Positions 16,777-25,886 of a stretch of DNA of 57,797 bases are shown here, one piece after another. A program made the position numbers and the translations under genes. How positions within the stretch are numbered: position 1 is the stretch's first letter; each line of letters begins with the position of its first letter. The DNA is taken from the NCBI GenBank assembly GCA_902786265.1, contig CADACE010000030.1, forward strand, positions 1 through 57,797, given 5' to 3'. The notes under the pieces were generated by a model that saw only the letters and a program-made list of their open reading frames with translations, ran no database searches and was not told the DNA's origin. The stretch is from an uncultured Chloroflexota bacterium. Lineage in GTDB: Bacteria; Chloroflexota; Anaerolineae; Anaerolineales; Anaerolineaceae.

Positions 16777-17889
16777 ATGGCTGATCAGGTTATCCTTCGT
16801 AATGTAACAAAACGTTTCGCGACAAAGACACTGGGTGATATCGTCGCGGTCGATAATTTCAATCTGGCTGTCCATGAAGGTGAATGCTTCTCCTTCCTCG
16901 GCCCATCCGGCTGCGGAAAGTCCACGACCCTGCGCATGATCGCCGGGTTTGAAGACCTGACTGAAGGCGAAATTGAGCTCTGCGGCAGACTGGTTTCCAG
17001 TTCCGCGAAGAATCTCTATGTTCCGCCGGAAGAACGCGGGCTCGGCATGGTGTTCCAGGCTTTCGCGGTCTGGCCGCATATGAACGTCTTCGAGAATGTG
17101 GCTTTCCCGCTGCGCATCCAAAAGGTGTCCAACGCGGAAGTCAAGGAACGTGTCAACAAGGCGCTGAAGCACACCAGCCTCACCGGTCTGGAAGAGATCT
17201 ATCCCGGTGACCTATCCGGCGGTCAGCAGCAGCGTATCGCGCTGGCCCGCGCCATCGTGACGAACCCGAAGGTCATGCTCCTGGATGAACCGCTTTCCAA
17301 CCTGGACCCGAAGCTCCGCGAGACCATGCGCTTTGAGATCAAGGAACTGCAGCGCGAATTCGGATTCACGATCATCTTCGTGACCCATGACCAGTCCGAA
17401 GCCATGGCGATCTCCGACCGCATGATGGTCTGCGACATGGGGAAGATCATGCAGATCGATACACCGGAAAACCTCTATAACAAACCGGTCAACCGCTTCG
17501 TGCACAACTTCCTCGGCGAATCCACCTTCATCAATGTTGATGTGAGGGAAGGCAAGGTCTACCCGAAGGGCGACGGCTCCCAGGCGATCAAGCTGGATAT
17601 CCCGAAAGATGCCGCACCGGAAATGGTCGTCGCGACCCGTCCGAATGAGATCGAGCTGCTCCCGGCGACGGAAGACGGATTCAAATCCCGCATCGAAAAA
17701 CGCATCTTCCTGACAGACCGCACCGAATATCTGGTCCCGGTCGGCGAGCAGATGGTCAAGGTCCAGACACCGCACCGCGTCCGTTTTGCCCAGGGCGACG
17801 CCTGCTCCGTCCGCTTCGTGGATCCAATGTGGTACCCGAAGGACGACGAAGCCGCGGAAAAGGAACGCGCCAAGCGACAGCTGTTCTGA
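16777..17889 (+). CDS. ABC importer ATPase, second of two
   Basis: The protein has 370 residues. Walker A is GPSGCGKST, Q-loop FQAFAVWPHM, signature LSGGQQQRIALARAI, Walker B VMLLDEPLSNLD and switch His FVTHDQ, followed by a TOBE-like C-terminal domain. Both catalytic sites look intact, so this and the ATPase at 13932 should both hydrolyse ATP. They are clear paralogues but well diverged, so this is not a recent duplication. Only one base separates the permease stop from this ATG. It is the last gene of the operon, ended by a strong terminator at 17955. Confidence 0.87.
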   Translation: MADQVILRNVTKRFATKTLGDIVAVDNFNLAVHEGECFSFLGPSGCGKSTTLRMIAGFEDLTEGEIELCGRLVSSSAKNLYVPPEERGLGMVFQAFAVWPHMNVFENVAFPLRIQKVSNAEVKERVNKALKHTSLTGLEEIYPGDLSGGQQQRIALARAIVTNPKVMLLDEPLSNLDPKLRETMRFEIKELQREFGFTIIFVTHDQSEAMAISDRMMVCDMGKIMQIDTPENLYNKPVNRFVHNFLGESTFINVDVREGKVYPKGDGSQAIKLDIPKDAAPEMVVATRPNEIELLPATEDGFKSRIEKRIFLTDRTEYLVPVGEQMVKVQTPHRVRFAQGDACSVRFVDPMWYPKDDEAAEKERAKRQLF

Positions 17890-17954
17890 TCCGGGTATTG
17901 GAAACAATCGCCTGATCTGCATCAGTCCCTGATTCAGATCATAATCCGAAATAA

Positions 17955-17996
17955 AAAGAGTGGAGAGGCTTATAACAGTCTTCCACTCTTTTTTTG
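17955..17996. terminator. Terminator ending the importer operon
   Basis: AAAGAGTGGA (17955-17964) pairs with TCCACTCTTT (17982-17991), followed by a T-run on the plus strand. An A-run on the other side makes it usable from the opposite strand too, serving the convergent GNAT gene. Confidence 0.85.
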
Positions 17997-18176
17997 TCCT
18001 TCTGTATATGATCAGATAAGTCAAGAGAAAAAAGAGGGGGAACGATTCATGATAATGAAGTGAGCAGGTAAGAGCGAAAAAACACTGCCGGAAACAGACG
18101 ATTTGCAGATGCAGGCGCACAGGGTATCGCCGGTTCCGCATCCCTGCGGAACCATAATATCCGGCCGGGTGAGATC

Positions 18177-18932
18177 TCAGCGGTCCGTCTCGGACATCGT
18201 TTCGATCCAGGCCGGGACAAAGCCGCAGGAGAGAGCCGTTCTCCTCGATCGGATATTGGAAAGGGACGTACCGTAATAAGGGATAGCGCCGCGGCGGAAG
18301 GTCTCATCTCTGAGCAGGGAGACCAGGGTTTTTCCGACACCCATGTTCTGATACGCCGGGCAGACATCGATGCCAATCTGCCACATTTCCGGAGAATCCG
18401 CGGAACACCCGGCCATTCCCATGATCTGCTCACCGTCGAGAGCAATCACGGCAAGGACATCCGGCCTTTCCGGATGAAAGCGGTCACACAAGGCATTGGG
18501 AAATTCCTCTCTGCAGTAATATGCCTGAATGTCATCCTGCTCAAGCCACCTGATTTTCAGGTCAGTCCGGATATTCAAAAGTTCCGGTTTCGGGAAAAAC
18601 ATATGGTGCGGGGACGCCATTCTGTACCCGTAATTTCCAAGTTCTTTTTCCAGCTCAAAATAGTTCTGATGCCCAAATAACCAGAAGCCTTTCTTCCCTT
18701 TCACCCAGTCACGGAGCCACGGATGGAGCCTTTCATCAGCCGAAATCACGGCATTGTTCCCGAAGGTCACCATCTGGAGAAAGGGAAGTTCTTCGGAAAA
18801 TACCCTTCGTTTTTCATGCAGGACAGCTGATGTGATGAGCGTTTCTTCTCCCGAAAAATCTTCCGGATCACAGTTGAACTCATAGGCCAGCTGTCTTTTG
18901 ATCGTTTTCTCTATCTCTTCTTTTGTCAGCAT
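18177..18932 (-). CDS. GNAT-family N-acetyltransferase
   Basis: The protein has 251 residues. The C-terminal half is a GNAT acetyl-CoA domain: VLAVIALDGEQIMGMAG, then motif A WQIGIDVCPAYQNMGVGKTLV, where Q-N-M-G-V-G holds the pyrophosphate, and a late YYGTSLSNIRSR motif B region. The N-terminal 120 residues form an extra domain often seen in stand-alone clostridial GNAT proteins. The acceptor substrate is unknown. It is divergent from the MATE exporter gene, and a 17-bp dyad in the shared promoter region (19069-19085) suggests coupled control. Confidence 0.8.
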   Translation of the reverse strand: MLTKEEIEKTIKRQLAYEFNCDPEDFSGEETLITSAVLHEKRRVFSEELPFLQMVTFGNNAVISADERLHPWLRDWVKGKKGFWLFGHQNYFELEKELGNYGYRMASPHHMFFPKPELLNIRTDLKIRWLEQDDIQAYYCREEFPNALCDRFHPERPDVLAVIALDGEQIMGMAGCSADSPEMWQIGIDVCPAYQNMGVGKTLVSLLRDETFRRGAIPYYGTSLSNIRSRRTALSCGFVPAWIETMSETDR

Positions 18933-19068
18933 TAATCAAACTCCCCGCGGATGAAAATGTTTAATTTTTAGAATACGTCCGGTGACCGGCGGCGCATCAA
19001 GCGTTTGGTTCTGCTGTGCCGGCTCTCCGGCAGCATCAGAGCCAACCTCATGTGCTTTGTTTTGAACA

Positions 19069-19085
19069 GATACAATTATTGTATC
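19069..19085. promoter_or_regulatory. Operator-like dyad in the GNAT/MATE divergent region
   Basis: GATACAAT and ATTGTATC flank a single T, a perfect 8-bp inverted repeat of the kind bound by MarR- or GntR-like dimers. It lies 92 bp before the probable MATE start codon. No regulator gene is adjacent, so the ligand protein is unknown. A TTGACT box follows at 19102. Confidence 0.5.
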
Positions 19086-19176
19086 AAAGTGAGACGATAA
19101 ATTGACTGCAGCATTATAACGGAATGTATCATTATCACTTTATAATTGATATCAAAATTTCTCGGTGAGGTCCCGC

Positions 19177-20556
19177 TTGAAAATCAGCTCTATCAAAAAT
19201 GACAGGACATACCGTCAGATCGCCCGTCTGACGATACCGATCGTATTGCAGAACCTGCTGACTGCCGCGGTCAATTCCACGGATGCGATCATGCTGAATT
19301 TCGTCGGACAGGCGCACATTTCAGCGGTTTCCCTGGCCGCGCAATACGCCGGCATTCTTTTCAATGTCCTTTACGGTCTGGGGACCGGTATCGCGATGCT
19401 CGGAGCCCAGTATTACGGGAAGGGAGAACTGAAGACTGTGGAAGCGGTGGAAGGGATCGCACTGCGCTTTTCTCTGGCGATCGCCTCACTTTTCAGTCTG
19501 ACAGCCCTCCTGATTCCCCGTTTGATGATGCAGGTTTTCACACCGGACCCGGAACTGATCGAGATCGGTTCCCAGTACCTGAGGATACTTTCGGCGGCCT
19601 ACCTGTGCTGGGGCATCATTGAAATTTATCTTTCCACGCTCCGCTGTATCGGACGGGTCACGGTCTGCATGGTCCTGAACGTGATTACGTTTTCACTGAA
19701 TATTTTCCTCAACGCGGTGTTCATCTTCGGACTGTTTGGGGCGCAGAAGCTCGGCGCGGTGGGTGTCGCCCTCGCGACAACCATCTCCCGGGCCGTAGAA
19801 CTGATCCTTGTTGTGATCGTTTCCGCCCGCAGTAAAGATGTAAAACTGCGAATGTCCCTGATGTTCGCGAAAAATAAGGTGCTGTCCCGGGACTTTCTGC
19901 GGATGGCGCTGCCTGCGCTTGCCAACGATGTGAGCTGGGGCATGGCGTTTTCCCTCTATGCCGTCATCATCGGACAATTTCTGGGCAGTGATATGGTCGC
20001 AGCCAATTCCTTTGCCATTATGGTGCGTAATTTCGCCATCGTCTTTTCTTCCGGGATCGCGACCGCAGCGGGGATCATGCTGGGACAGCTTATCGGCAGC
20101 GATCAGATGAAAGAGGCTGAAGAAACCGCCGGAAAATTCATGAGGCTGACTGTCTTTTCCGGCTTTGTCGGAGGGCTGATCGTTTTGGTATCCATGCCCT
20201 TCGTGCTGCGTTTCGCTGACCTGACCGATACCGGTAAAGGCTTTCTGCGGACCATGCTTTTCATCAACAGCTATTACATCATGGGGATCGCAGTAAACAC
20301 CTCACTGATCGGGGGTGTATACCGCGCCGGCGGAGACAGCCGCTTTGGTTTTATCGTCGATACCATCGATATGTGGTGTTATGCTGTTCCGCTCGGTTTC
20401 CTTTCCGCGGCTGTTTTGAAGCTTCCGCCCATGTGGGTCTATTTTCTGCTGTGTACCGATGAGTTTGTCAAATGGCCCTGGGTCATCAGGCATTATCAAA
20501 GCCGGAAATGGCTGAAGAACATCACCCGCGAAAATGAGGAACTCGCAGCCGGCTGA
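19177..20556 (+). CDS. MATE-family multidrug/cation antiporter
   Basis: The protein has about 459 residues and twelve predicted membrane helices in two MatE domains (PF01554). The N-terminal ARLTIPIVLQNLLTAAVNSTDAIMLNFVG stretch (shown here only to orient the family) and the second-half ALPALANDVSWGM repeat are typical. Such transporters export cationic drugs or metabolites using Na+ or H+ gradients. Start choice is uncertain: a TTG at 19177 has GGTGAGG just upstream, while an in-frame GTG at 19165 is the alternative. It is a single gene, divergent from a GNAT gene. Confidence 0.85.
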   Translation: MKISSIKNDRTYRQIARLTIPIVLQNLLTAAVNSTDAIMLNFVGQAHISAVSLAAQYAGILFNVLYGLGTGIAMLGAQYYGKGELKTVEAVEGIALRFSLAIASLFSLTALLIPRLMMQVFTPDPELIEIGSQYLRILSAAYLCWGIIEIYLSTLRCIGRVTVCMVLNVITFSLNIFLNAVFIFGLFGAQKLGAVGVALATTISRAVELILVVIVSARSKDVKLRMSLMFAKNKVLSRDFLRMALPALANDVSWGMAFSLYAVIIGQFLGSDMVAANSFAIMVRNFAIVFSSGIATAAGIMLGQLIGSDQMKEAEETAGKFMRLTVFSGFVGGLIVLVSMPFVLRFADLTDTGKGFLRTMLFINSYYIMGIAVNTSLIGGVYRAGGDSRFGFIVDTIDMWCYAVPLGFLSAAVLKLPPMWVYFLLCTDEFVKWPWVIRHYQSRKWLKNITRENEELAAG

Positions 20557-20762
20557 GTACCATAAACATCCCTGTTATCACACCTGACTGTATTTCTGTC
20601 CTGCAGCCGGACAAGCCCTTTGGATTTTCGGATAAAATGGCAATCTGTGTTATGATTTTATATGGATTTTGAGCTTACACTGCCACAGGATCAGAACCGA
20701 ACACGAGGATGTTCACCGGAACAAATTCATATCTCTACAGTACGATACAGAGAGGCACCGCA

Positions 20763-22919
20763 ATGAGTACATCAGCAAAAAACAGGATTCGGGACGTTAT
20801 CAAAAATCTGGGAACCAGGAACATTATCGTCTCGATCTGTGTGTTTTGTGTAACGATCGCGGTAACTTGTGTTGCCGGCTCTTATTTCTATCGCACCACA
20901 AAGGAAAACATCCATCTGCAGGGCCGGGTGAACGCTGTGCAATCAGCGAAAGAATTTGACAACTATCTGCTTATCAGAAAGAACACCGTTATTCTTGCCG
21001 GACATGTTGTGGATGAAATGATCAAAGCGGGAAATTCAAACAGCGAGATCCTGGAGTATATGACCGCCCAATCACTCAGCATCAAAAAGTCGATTGACAA
21101 GGATTACACCGGGCTTTACGGCTGGATCAACGGTGAATATCTCGATGGTGACGGATGGGTCCCGGATGAAGATTATGTCCCGACTGAACGTCCGTGGTAT
21201 ACGGAAACCATTCATGACAGCAGCGAAGTCACCTTTGTCAGGCCTTATCTTGATGAACAGACAGAAACGGTCCTGACAACGATGGCCCAAAAGCTTCCCG
21301 ACGGCGTCAGCGTCATCGCGCTTGATGTCACATTGAGCCGCATTCAGGAAATCACGGAAAAAATCGCGCATCAGACACAGGGGACTCTGGGTATTGTTTT
21401 GGATGACACAGGACGTGTGATCGCGCATTCCGATGATTTCGAACTGGGGAAAAACTATCTGGAGGAAACAGATACGCTCGGTGCCGCGCTTGCCGCGGAA
21501 TTGTTCAATGCTGAGAACAACGATGAATTCGAACTTAGCTTCAAAGGTCAGAAATACAGGGTCTTCACAGAAGAAATCGAAGGCGGCTGGCAGGCAATAT
21601 CGCTGATCAACACCAGAATATTTTACAGACCCCTGATCATTATCCTGTCCGTAATGGCTCTCTTTATGCTGCTGGAAGCCTTTGTATTACTCACAGTAAT
21701 TTATAACCAGAGCACAAAGAACATTGCGATCGCGTCCGCGGAAGAAGCCCTCAGCGCCAGCCGGGCTAAATCCAGGTTCCTTTCCCGGATGAGCCATGAG
21801 ATCCGCACCCCGATCAACGCGATCATCGGTCTGGACAGCATCGCGCTGCATGATGAAAGCATTTCCCCACGCACACGGGACGAATTGAATAAGATCGGTG
21901 CCAGCGCCCGGCATCTGCTCTCGATCGTCAATGATATTCTGGATATGAGCCGCATTGAATCCGGACGGATGACACTCAATGAAGAGAAGTTTTCCTTTCA
22001 GGAATTTATTGAACAGATCAATATCATCGTTGACGGTCAGTGTAAAGACAGAGGTCTGCAGTTTATCTGCAAAAAAACCGGACCGCTGGAGGATCACTAT
22101 AAAGGCGACAGCTTAAAGCTCAAGCAGGTTCTGATCAATATTCTCGGCAATTCCGTAAAGTTCACCGAACCTCCCGGCCAAATCACCTTCACCACTGAAC
22201 TGAAGACCTGCACAGAGGATAAAGCCACCCTGAGTTTTATAATGGAAGATACCGGGATCGGGATGGATAAAGAGTATCTTCCCAAACTGTTCGAGGCCTT
22301 CTCCCAGGAGGATACAGGAAACACCAGCCGTTACGGCGGCAGCGGTCTCGGCATGGCTATCACAAAGAGCTTCATTGAAATGATGGACGGAAAGATCAAT
22401 GTCGAGAGTGAAAAGGGCGTCGGCACAACCTTCACCGTGACGGTTACTCTGGGACGGGTAAGCGAAGCGGAAGCCCGGCAGACAGACGAACAGGAAACGG
22501 CGGAAGAAGAACCGGGTCTTGCCGGTCTGCATCTGCTGATAGCGGAAGACCAGGAGATAAACGCGGAAGTTTTGGCAGACCTGCTGGAACTTGAGGAAAT
22601 GAGCTCCGAATGGGCGGAAAACGGGCAGCAGGCAGTCGAGATATTTGCTCAGAGTAAGGAAGGTCAGTTTGACGCGATACTGATGGATATGCGAATGCCT
22701 GTTATGGATGGTCTGACCGCTGCACGGGAGATCAGAAAACTGTCCCGTCCTGACGCGGCGCTTATACCGATCATTGCCCTCTCCGCAAATGCTTTTGAAG
22801 AAGATATCAGACAGTGCCTTGAGGCTGGCATGAATGAACACCTGTCAAAGCCTGTCGATATTGACCGGCTCAAGGAAACGCTGCGAAGGCTGATTCCCGG
22901 TTCTCAGGACGGAGAATAG
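20763..22919 (+). CDS. Hybrid sensor histidine kinase with extracellular Cache domain and receiver
   Basis: The protein has 718 residues. A membrane helix near residues 18-42 and another near 290-315 enclose a periplasmic/extracellular dCache-type sensor (YTGLYGWINGEYLDGDGW, RPWYTET). Then comes the HisKA dimerisation domain with H-box SHEIRTP, the ATPase domain with N-box NSVKFTE, DTGIGM and GGSGLGM, and a C-terminal receiver with LIAEDQE, phospho-acceptor Asp in ILMDMRMP and the Lys of LSKPVD. Signals are probably small metabolites. No separate response regulator or HPt gene is adjacent, so output is unknown. The ATG at 20763 was chosen for the AGAGAGG site 7 nt upstream. Confidence 0.87.
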   Translation: MSTSAKNRIRDVIKNLGTRNIIVSICVFCVTIAVTCVAGSYFYRTTKENIHLQGRVNAVQSAKEFDNYLLIRKNTVILAGHVVDEMIKAGNSNSEILEYMTAQSLSIKKSIDKDYTGLYGWINGEYLDGDGWVPDEDYVPTERPWYTETIHDSSEVTFVRPYLDEQTETVLTTMAQKLPDGVSVIALDVTLSRIQEITEKIAHQTQGTLGIVLDDTGRVIAHSDDFELGKNYLEETDTLGAALAAELFNAENNDEFELSFKGQKYRVFTEEIEGGWQAISLINTRIFYRPLIIILSVMALFMLLEAFVLLTVIYNQSTKNIAIASAEEALSASRAKSRFLSRMSHEIRTPINAIIGLDSIALHDESISPRTRDELNKIGASARHLLSIVNDILDMSRIESGRMTLNEEKFSFQEFIEQINIIVDGQCKDRGLQFICKKTGPLEDHYKGDSLKLKQVLINILGNSVKFTEPPGQITFTTELKTCTEDKATLSFIMEDTGIGMDKEYLPKLFEAFSQEDTGNTSRYGGSGLGMAITKSFIEMMDGKINVESEKGVGTTFTVTVTLGRVSEAEARQTDEQETAEEEPGLAGLHLLIAEDQEINAEVLADLLELEEMSSEWAENGQQAVEIFAQSKEGQFDAILMDMRMPVMDGLTAAREIRKLSRPDAALIPIIALSANAFEEDIRQCLEAGMNEHLSKPVDIDRLKETLRRLIPGSQDGE

Positions 22920-22950
22920 TGCTGCCGCGGCAGGATGCAAGCCTTGAAAT

Positions 22951-23040
22951 TCTAAAGAAACACTGATTTATCTGTTTGGAGTCGAAAGTGACCTGTTTTC
23001 TTTGACTCATTCTCTGTGAGACAGACAATGATCAGCGTTT
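22951..23040. repeat. MITE-like palindromic element, short copy
   Basis: It shares TAAAGAAACACTGATTTATC, AAGTGACCTGTTTT, TTTGACTCATTCTCT, GACAATGATCAGCGTTTT with 33236-33370. The segment lies between convergent genes and overlaps the last ~11 codons of the peptidase gene, so its tail SENADHCLSHRE comes from the element. Confidence 0.6.
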
Positions 23041-23768
23041 TCCGAATTGCTCAGGCGGTATTCTTCCCCGGTACCGCAGATTTTCCGGATGCAGCCGTCT
23101 TTGATCCGGTAGGTTTCTCCGCAAATCCTTTCGCTGACACCATCCGAATAAAGATAACTTTCATCACAAAGAGCAAAAAATTCTCTTCCGATACTGTCCG
23201 GGTACGTGATTTCCTCGAAGAGCTTTTTCCCGTCCAGGACCTTATCCCTGATCTCCTGATAGTGAGGGATCAGCATGGTTTTTGTAAGGTTCAATCCCGG
23301 GATAAATTTCTCAAATGCTGGGTCCGATCCCTCTCCCTCTTCTTCCGGCTGGGCATATACCACATCCGCGGCATTCATGCTTCCCGCGCTGATCCCAAAC
23401 ACCACACCTTCAAACCCGGCCATCAGCCCCCTGAGCCCGACTTCACGGAAAAAGGCATTTTGTGTCGGAACATGCCCACCGCCCAGGATGATGAAATCAC
23501 TGGACGTGACCAGCTCCTTTGCCCGTTCCCGGTTTCTGTCATCCAGAATGGTATAGTCCTCAAAGCAGATCCCGGAAAGAGCCATGGTATCCCGGATGGC
23601 AAAAGCATGTTCCTCCGTCAACTCAACATTAGACGGAAATGAGGGGATCATCAATGCCCTGCGGCATGCGCGTGCGCACTTCGCAAACCGCTCAAGAAAC
23701 TTATTTTTCTTTGTAAACGGTTTTCCATCCCCGATAAACGGCGAACTTGTCAGAAACAGTTTTCTCAT
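23007..23768 (-). CDS. Peptidase S51 (dipeptidase E-like)
   Basis: The protein has 253 residues. It matches peptidase S51, the class-I glutamine amidotransferase-like fold that includes aspartyl dipeptidase and cyanophycinase relatives. ILGGGHVPTQN and the nucleophile elbow FGISAGSMNAAD with catalytic Ser are clear, and LIPHYQE supplies a His. It is cytoplasmic, with no signal peptide. The extreme C-terminus is encoded by a dispersed repeat (22951-23040), suggesting that insertion replaced the original end. It starts 30 bp after the DUF3795 gene on the same strand, so the two probably share a transcript. Confidence 0.85.
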   Translation of the reverse strand: MRKLFLTSSPFIGDGKPFTKKNKFLERFAKCARACRRALMIPSFPSNVELTEEHAFAIRDTMALSGICFEDYTILDDRNRERAKELVTSSDFIILGGGHVPTQNAFFREVGLRGLMAGFEGVVFGISAGSMNAADVVYAQPEEEGEGSDPAFEKFIPGLNLTKTMLIPHYQEIRDKVLDGKKLFEEITYPDSIGREFFALCDESYLYSDGVSERICGETYRIKDGCIRKICGTGEEYRLSNSENADHCLSHRE

Positions 23769-23797
23769 TTTCTGCTTATCTGCCTTTTCTGCAGCGG

Positions 23798-24202
23798 TCA
23801 GCCGGCTCTTCTGCCCGTTTTGATGAAATTGATCAGTTCTTCCAGGTCATCGAATTCATCATAATCACCCATGATGCCTTCACGGTGATACACGATGCCG
23901 GACTTTTCATTGCGTTCCAGGCAATCCAGTAATTCTTCCTGACCGTATCTCCGGGCAAATTCCGCAAAGGCACGTGCCTTGATCTTTTCCACGTACAGAC
24001 CTTTGCGGCATTCTTTCGGTTCGCATTCCCAGCAGCCATGCAGGTTCTTCGCGATCACACATTTGCGGTTCTCGCACCATTCCGCATCTTTACACCAGGA
24101 GAGTTCCAAAAATCCATCCCGTTTGCATCCTTTGCAGGTGACATTTTCAGAACACAGGCAGCACGCCAGTCCGCATCTTGCAATTCCGAGTTCACGCTTC
24201 AT
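23798..24202 (-). CDS. DUF3795 cysteine-rich protein
   Basis: The protein has 134 residues. The N-terminal 70 residues hold a dense Cys array (CGLACCLCSENVTCKGC, WCKDAEWCENRKC, CWECEPKEC) typical of DUF3795, probably a zinc or Fe-S binding module. The C-terminal half is helical and acidic. The function of the family is not known. It precedes the peptidase S51 gene in the same orientation with a 29-bp gap. Confidence 0.8.
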   Translation of the reverse strand: MKRELGIARCGLACCLCSENVTCKGCKRDGFLELSWCKDAEWCENRKCVIAKNLHGCWECEPKECRKGLYVEKIKARAFAEFARRYGQEELLDCLERNEKSGIVYHREGIMGDYDEFDDLEELINFIKTGRRAG

Positions 24203-24301
24203 ATTTTTCTCCGGTTTTATCGGCAGCAGCTGATAAACTGCCGCTAAACATTGAATCTTGTAAACTTTTTCTCAATTATACAATTTATTCCTTTGGACCG
24301 C

Positions 24302-24337
24302 AAAAAAAGACCTCATCTGTAATCAGCAGATAAGGTC
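24302..24337 (-). terminator. Terminator of the TetR-CPBP operon
   Basis: On the minus strand GACCTTATCTG (24337-24327) pairs with CAGATGAGGTC (24319-24309) around a 7-nt loop. A run of seven T (24308-24302) follows. It lies 55 bp past the CPBP stop codon. Confidence 0.85.
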
Positions 24338-24392
24338 ATTCCTGAAAAATCAACCCCGGCACTTATTCAGGGCAGGATGCCTGTTTTTCAAT

Positions 24393-25106
24393 TTATTTTG
24401 CGTTTTCCGGCATTTTGATCCTGCTCAGATAAATACAGTAAACGATCGCAGTGATAATCGTAACACCGATATAGATCCAGTCCGCCGCCGCGTTGTCTGT
24501 ACCAAACAGCGAAAACACGTCGATCATGGCATGGGCGATAATACAGGGAAGAATGCTCCCGCTCTTGTAACAGACCATGGTCAGAATAAAGCCCCAGCTG
24601 ACCGCAAAGACGATCTGTACCGCCGTTTCAAAGCTCGCCTGCCCGGCAATGAGGTTGACGATATGCCCCATCCCAAACGTAACAGAAGAAACAACGATCG
24701 CTGTAACAGTATTATCTTTGGAAAGCATCGCCCTGAACAGAAATCCCCTGAACAGCATTTCTTCGACATAACCGACAAGGATCATGGACAATACCGCGAT
24801 TACCTGAGCCATTCCCTGGTAGGAGAGAGCAAATCCGTCCCAAAGGTTACCCGTTGCCAGGATCCACATCGGAATAAAATACAGATAACGCTTCGTGTTT
24901 CCAGGCCATTTGTCAAGTCCATATTTCGCTTCCAGATGGTTCCGTTTCACGAAAATTGTGATCCCTGCCGCAAAGAGAAACAAAACCAGCAGCATCACAA
25001 CGCTTGCATATCCGAATTCCCCCTTGATCGGAGCCATGACAAAACAATACGCGATGATCCACAATACCGCGAATAAAATTTCACGTTTTTCATAAAGCTT
25101 ACGCAT
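24393..25106 (-). CDS. CPBP-family intramembrane metalloprotease (CAAX/Abi type)
   Basis: The protein has 237 residues with about eight membrane helices. The glutamate pair EEMLFRGFLFR, the FGMGHIVN histidine motif and the late HAMIDVF are the three conserved CPBP motifs, forming the metal site of Rce1-like proteases. Bacterial members are linked to bacteriocin immunity or protein processing. The ATG at 25106 overlaps the end of the TetR gene by 8 bp and follows AAGGAAGG; a longer frame to 25202 lacks a good site. Coupled translation with TetR suggests the regulator controls it. Confidence 0.83.
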   Translation of the reverse strand: MRKLYEKREILFAVLWIIAYCFVMAPIKGEFGYASVVMLLVLFLFAAGITIFVKRNHLEAKYGLDKWPGNTKRYLYFIPMWILATGNLWDGFALSYQGMAQVIAVLSMILVGYVEEMLFRGFLFRAMLSKDNTVTAIVVSSVTFGMGHIVNLIAGQASFETAVQIVFAVSWGFILTMVCYKSGSILPCIIAHAMIDVFSLFGTDNAAADWIYIGVTIITAIVYCIYLSRIKMPENAK

Positions 25107-25671
25107 TTTTTCCTTCCTTTCGGGCAGCAGCCATTCCGAAGAAAACATTACTGAGCATCTCCCTGCACTGCTCCTCATCATATTCCATCGAATTATTCGC
25201 AAGCAGGCTTGCCATGCCGTGCGCCACGCAGAAGAAGGTCAAAAACATCTTCTTTGCCTGCTCCTTATCCGTATTGAGCCCCGCGGCCATCACGTCCAGA
25301 ATACCGGAAAGGTCAGGGTCGGACATCAGCGCTCCGATATCCTTCCCGCCGAACTTATCCGTCTGGAACAAAAAACGGAACAGATTCTTTTCCTCATGGC
25401 CGAACCTCACATAATTCAGCCCCAGCGCAAGCATCGGGTCCTCATCCGTTTCCTTCGGCATGATGAACGCGGTATGGTATTCATCCGCTATCTCATAAGC
25501 GGCTTCCCGGATCTCATCCACCGTCCTGAAACTGTACAGCACTGGCTGTGTGGAGCATCCCAGGTATTCTGAAATTGTCCTCGCGTTCAGGTTCTCAAGC
25601 CCGCTGCGCCTGATGACCTCAAACGAGGCATCCGCGACCATCTGTTTTGTAATTCTCACCTTCGGCGGCAT
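25099..25671 (-). CDS. TetR/AcrR-family transcriptional regulator
   Basis: The protein has 190 residues. The N-terminal HTH (VADASFEVIRRSGLENLNARTISEYLGCSTQPVL) is characteristic, and the ligand domain covers residues about 75-185. The AT-rich upstream region contains ATATAA-N6-TTATAT (about 25688-25705), a possible autoregulatory operator. Its end overlaps the start of the CPBP protease gene, so the two form an operon. The inducer is unknown. Confidence 0.83.
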   Translation of the reverse strand: MPPKVRITKQMVADASFEVIRRSGLENLNARTISEYLGCSTQPVLYSFRTVDEIREAAYEIADEYHTAFIMPKETDEDPMLALGLNYVRFGHEEKNLFRFLFQTDKFGGKDIGALMSDPDLSGILDVMAAGLNTDKEQAKKMFLTFFCVAHGMASLLANNSMEYDEEQCREMLSNVFFGMAAARKEGKNA

Positions 25672-25761
25672 ATCAATTCCTTTTTAATATAATTTACGTT
25701 ATATAATGATTATTATATATAAAATTCTCTTTTTGTCAATCTGTTTTCATTTTTTTTACAC

Positions 25762-25793
25762 AAAAAAAGAACCGGTCTCCCGATTCTTTTTTC
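25762..25793. terminator. Bidirectional terminator between the c-di-GMP gene and TetR
   Basis: AAAAAGAA and TTCTTTTT flank CGG-N4-CCG, giving a stem with A- and T-runs on either side. It can end the long minus-strand transcript that enters from 25887. Confidence 0.75.
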
Positions 25794-25834
25794 ATTATTC
25801 TGTTATAAGATCTCATTTTGCATTCCGGAAGTCA

Positions 25835-25886
25835 TGCTTCGCAAGGCGCGGGATCGAAGTCCTCCTTACCAGCAGGCGCAGCCGGC
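25835..25886. repeat. Partial repeat sharing TGCTTCGCAAGG with 30680-30725
   Basis: TGCTTCGCAAGG, CGCGG and a GC-rich GCGCAGCCGGC end occur here just past the stop codon of the c-di-GMP protein. The same order recurs at 30680-30725, just upstream of that gene, so the 4.4-kb gene is flanked by related segments. Confidence 0.45.
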
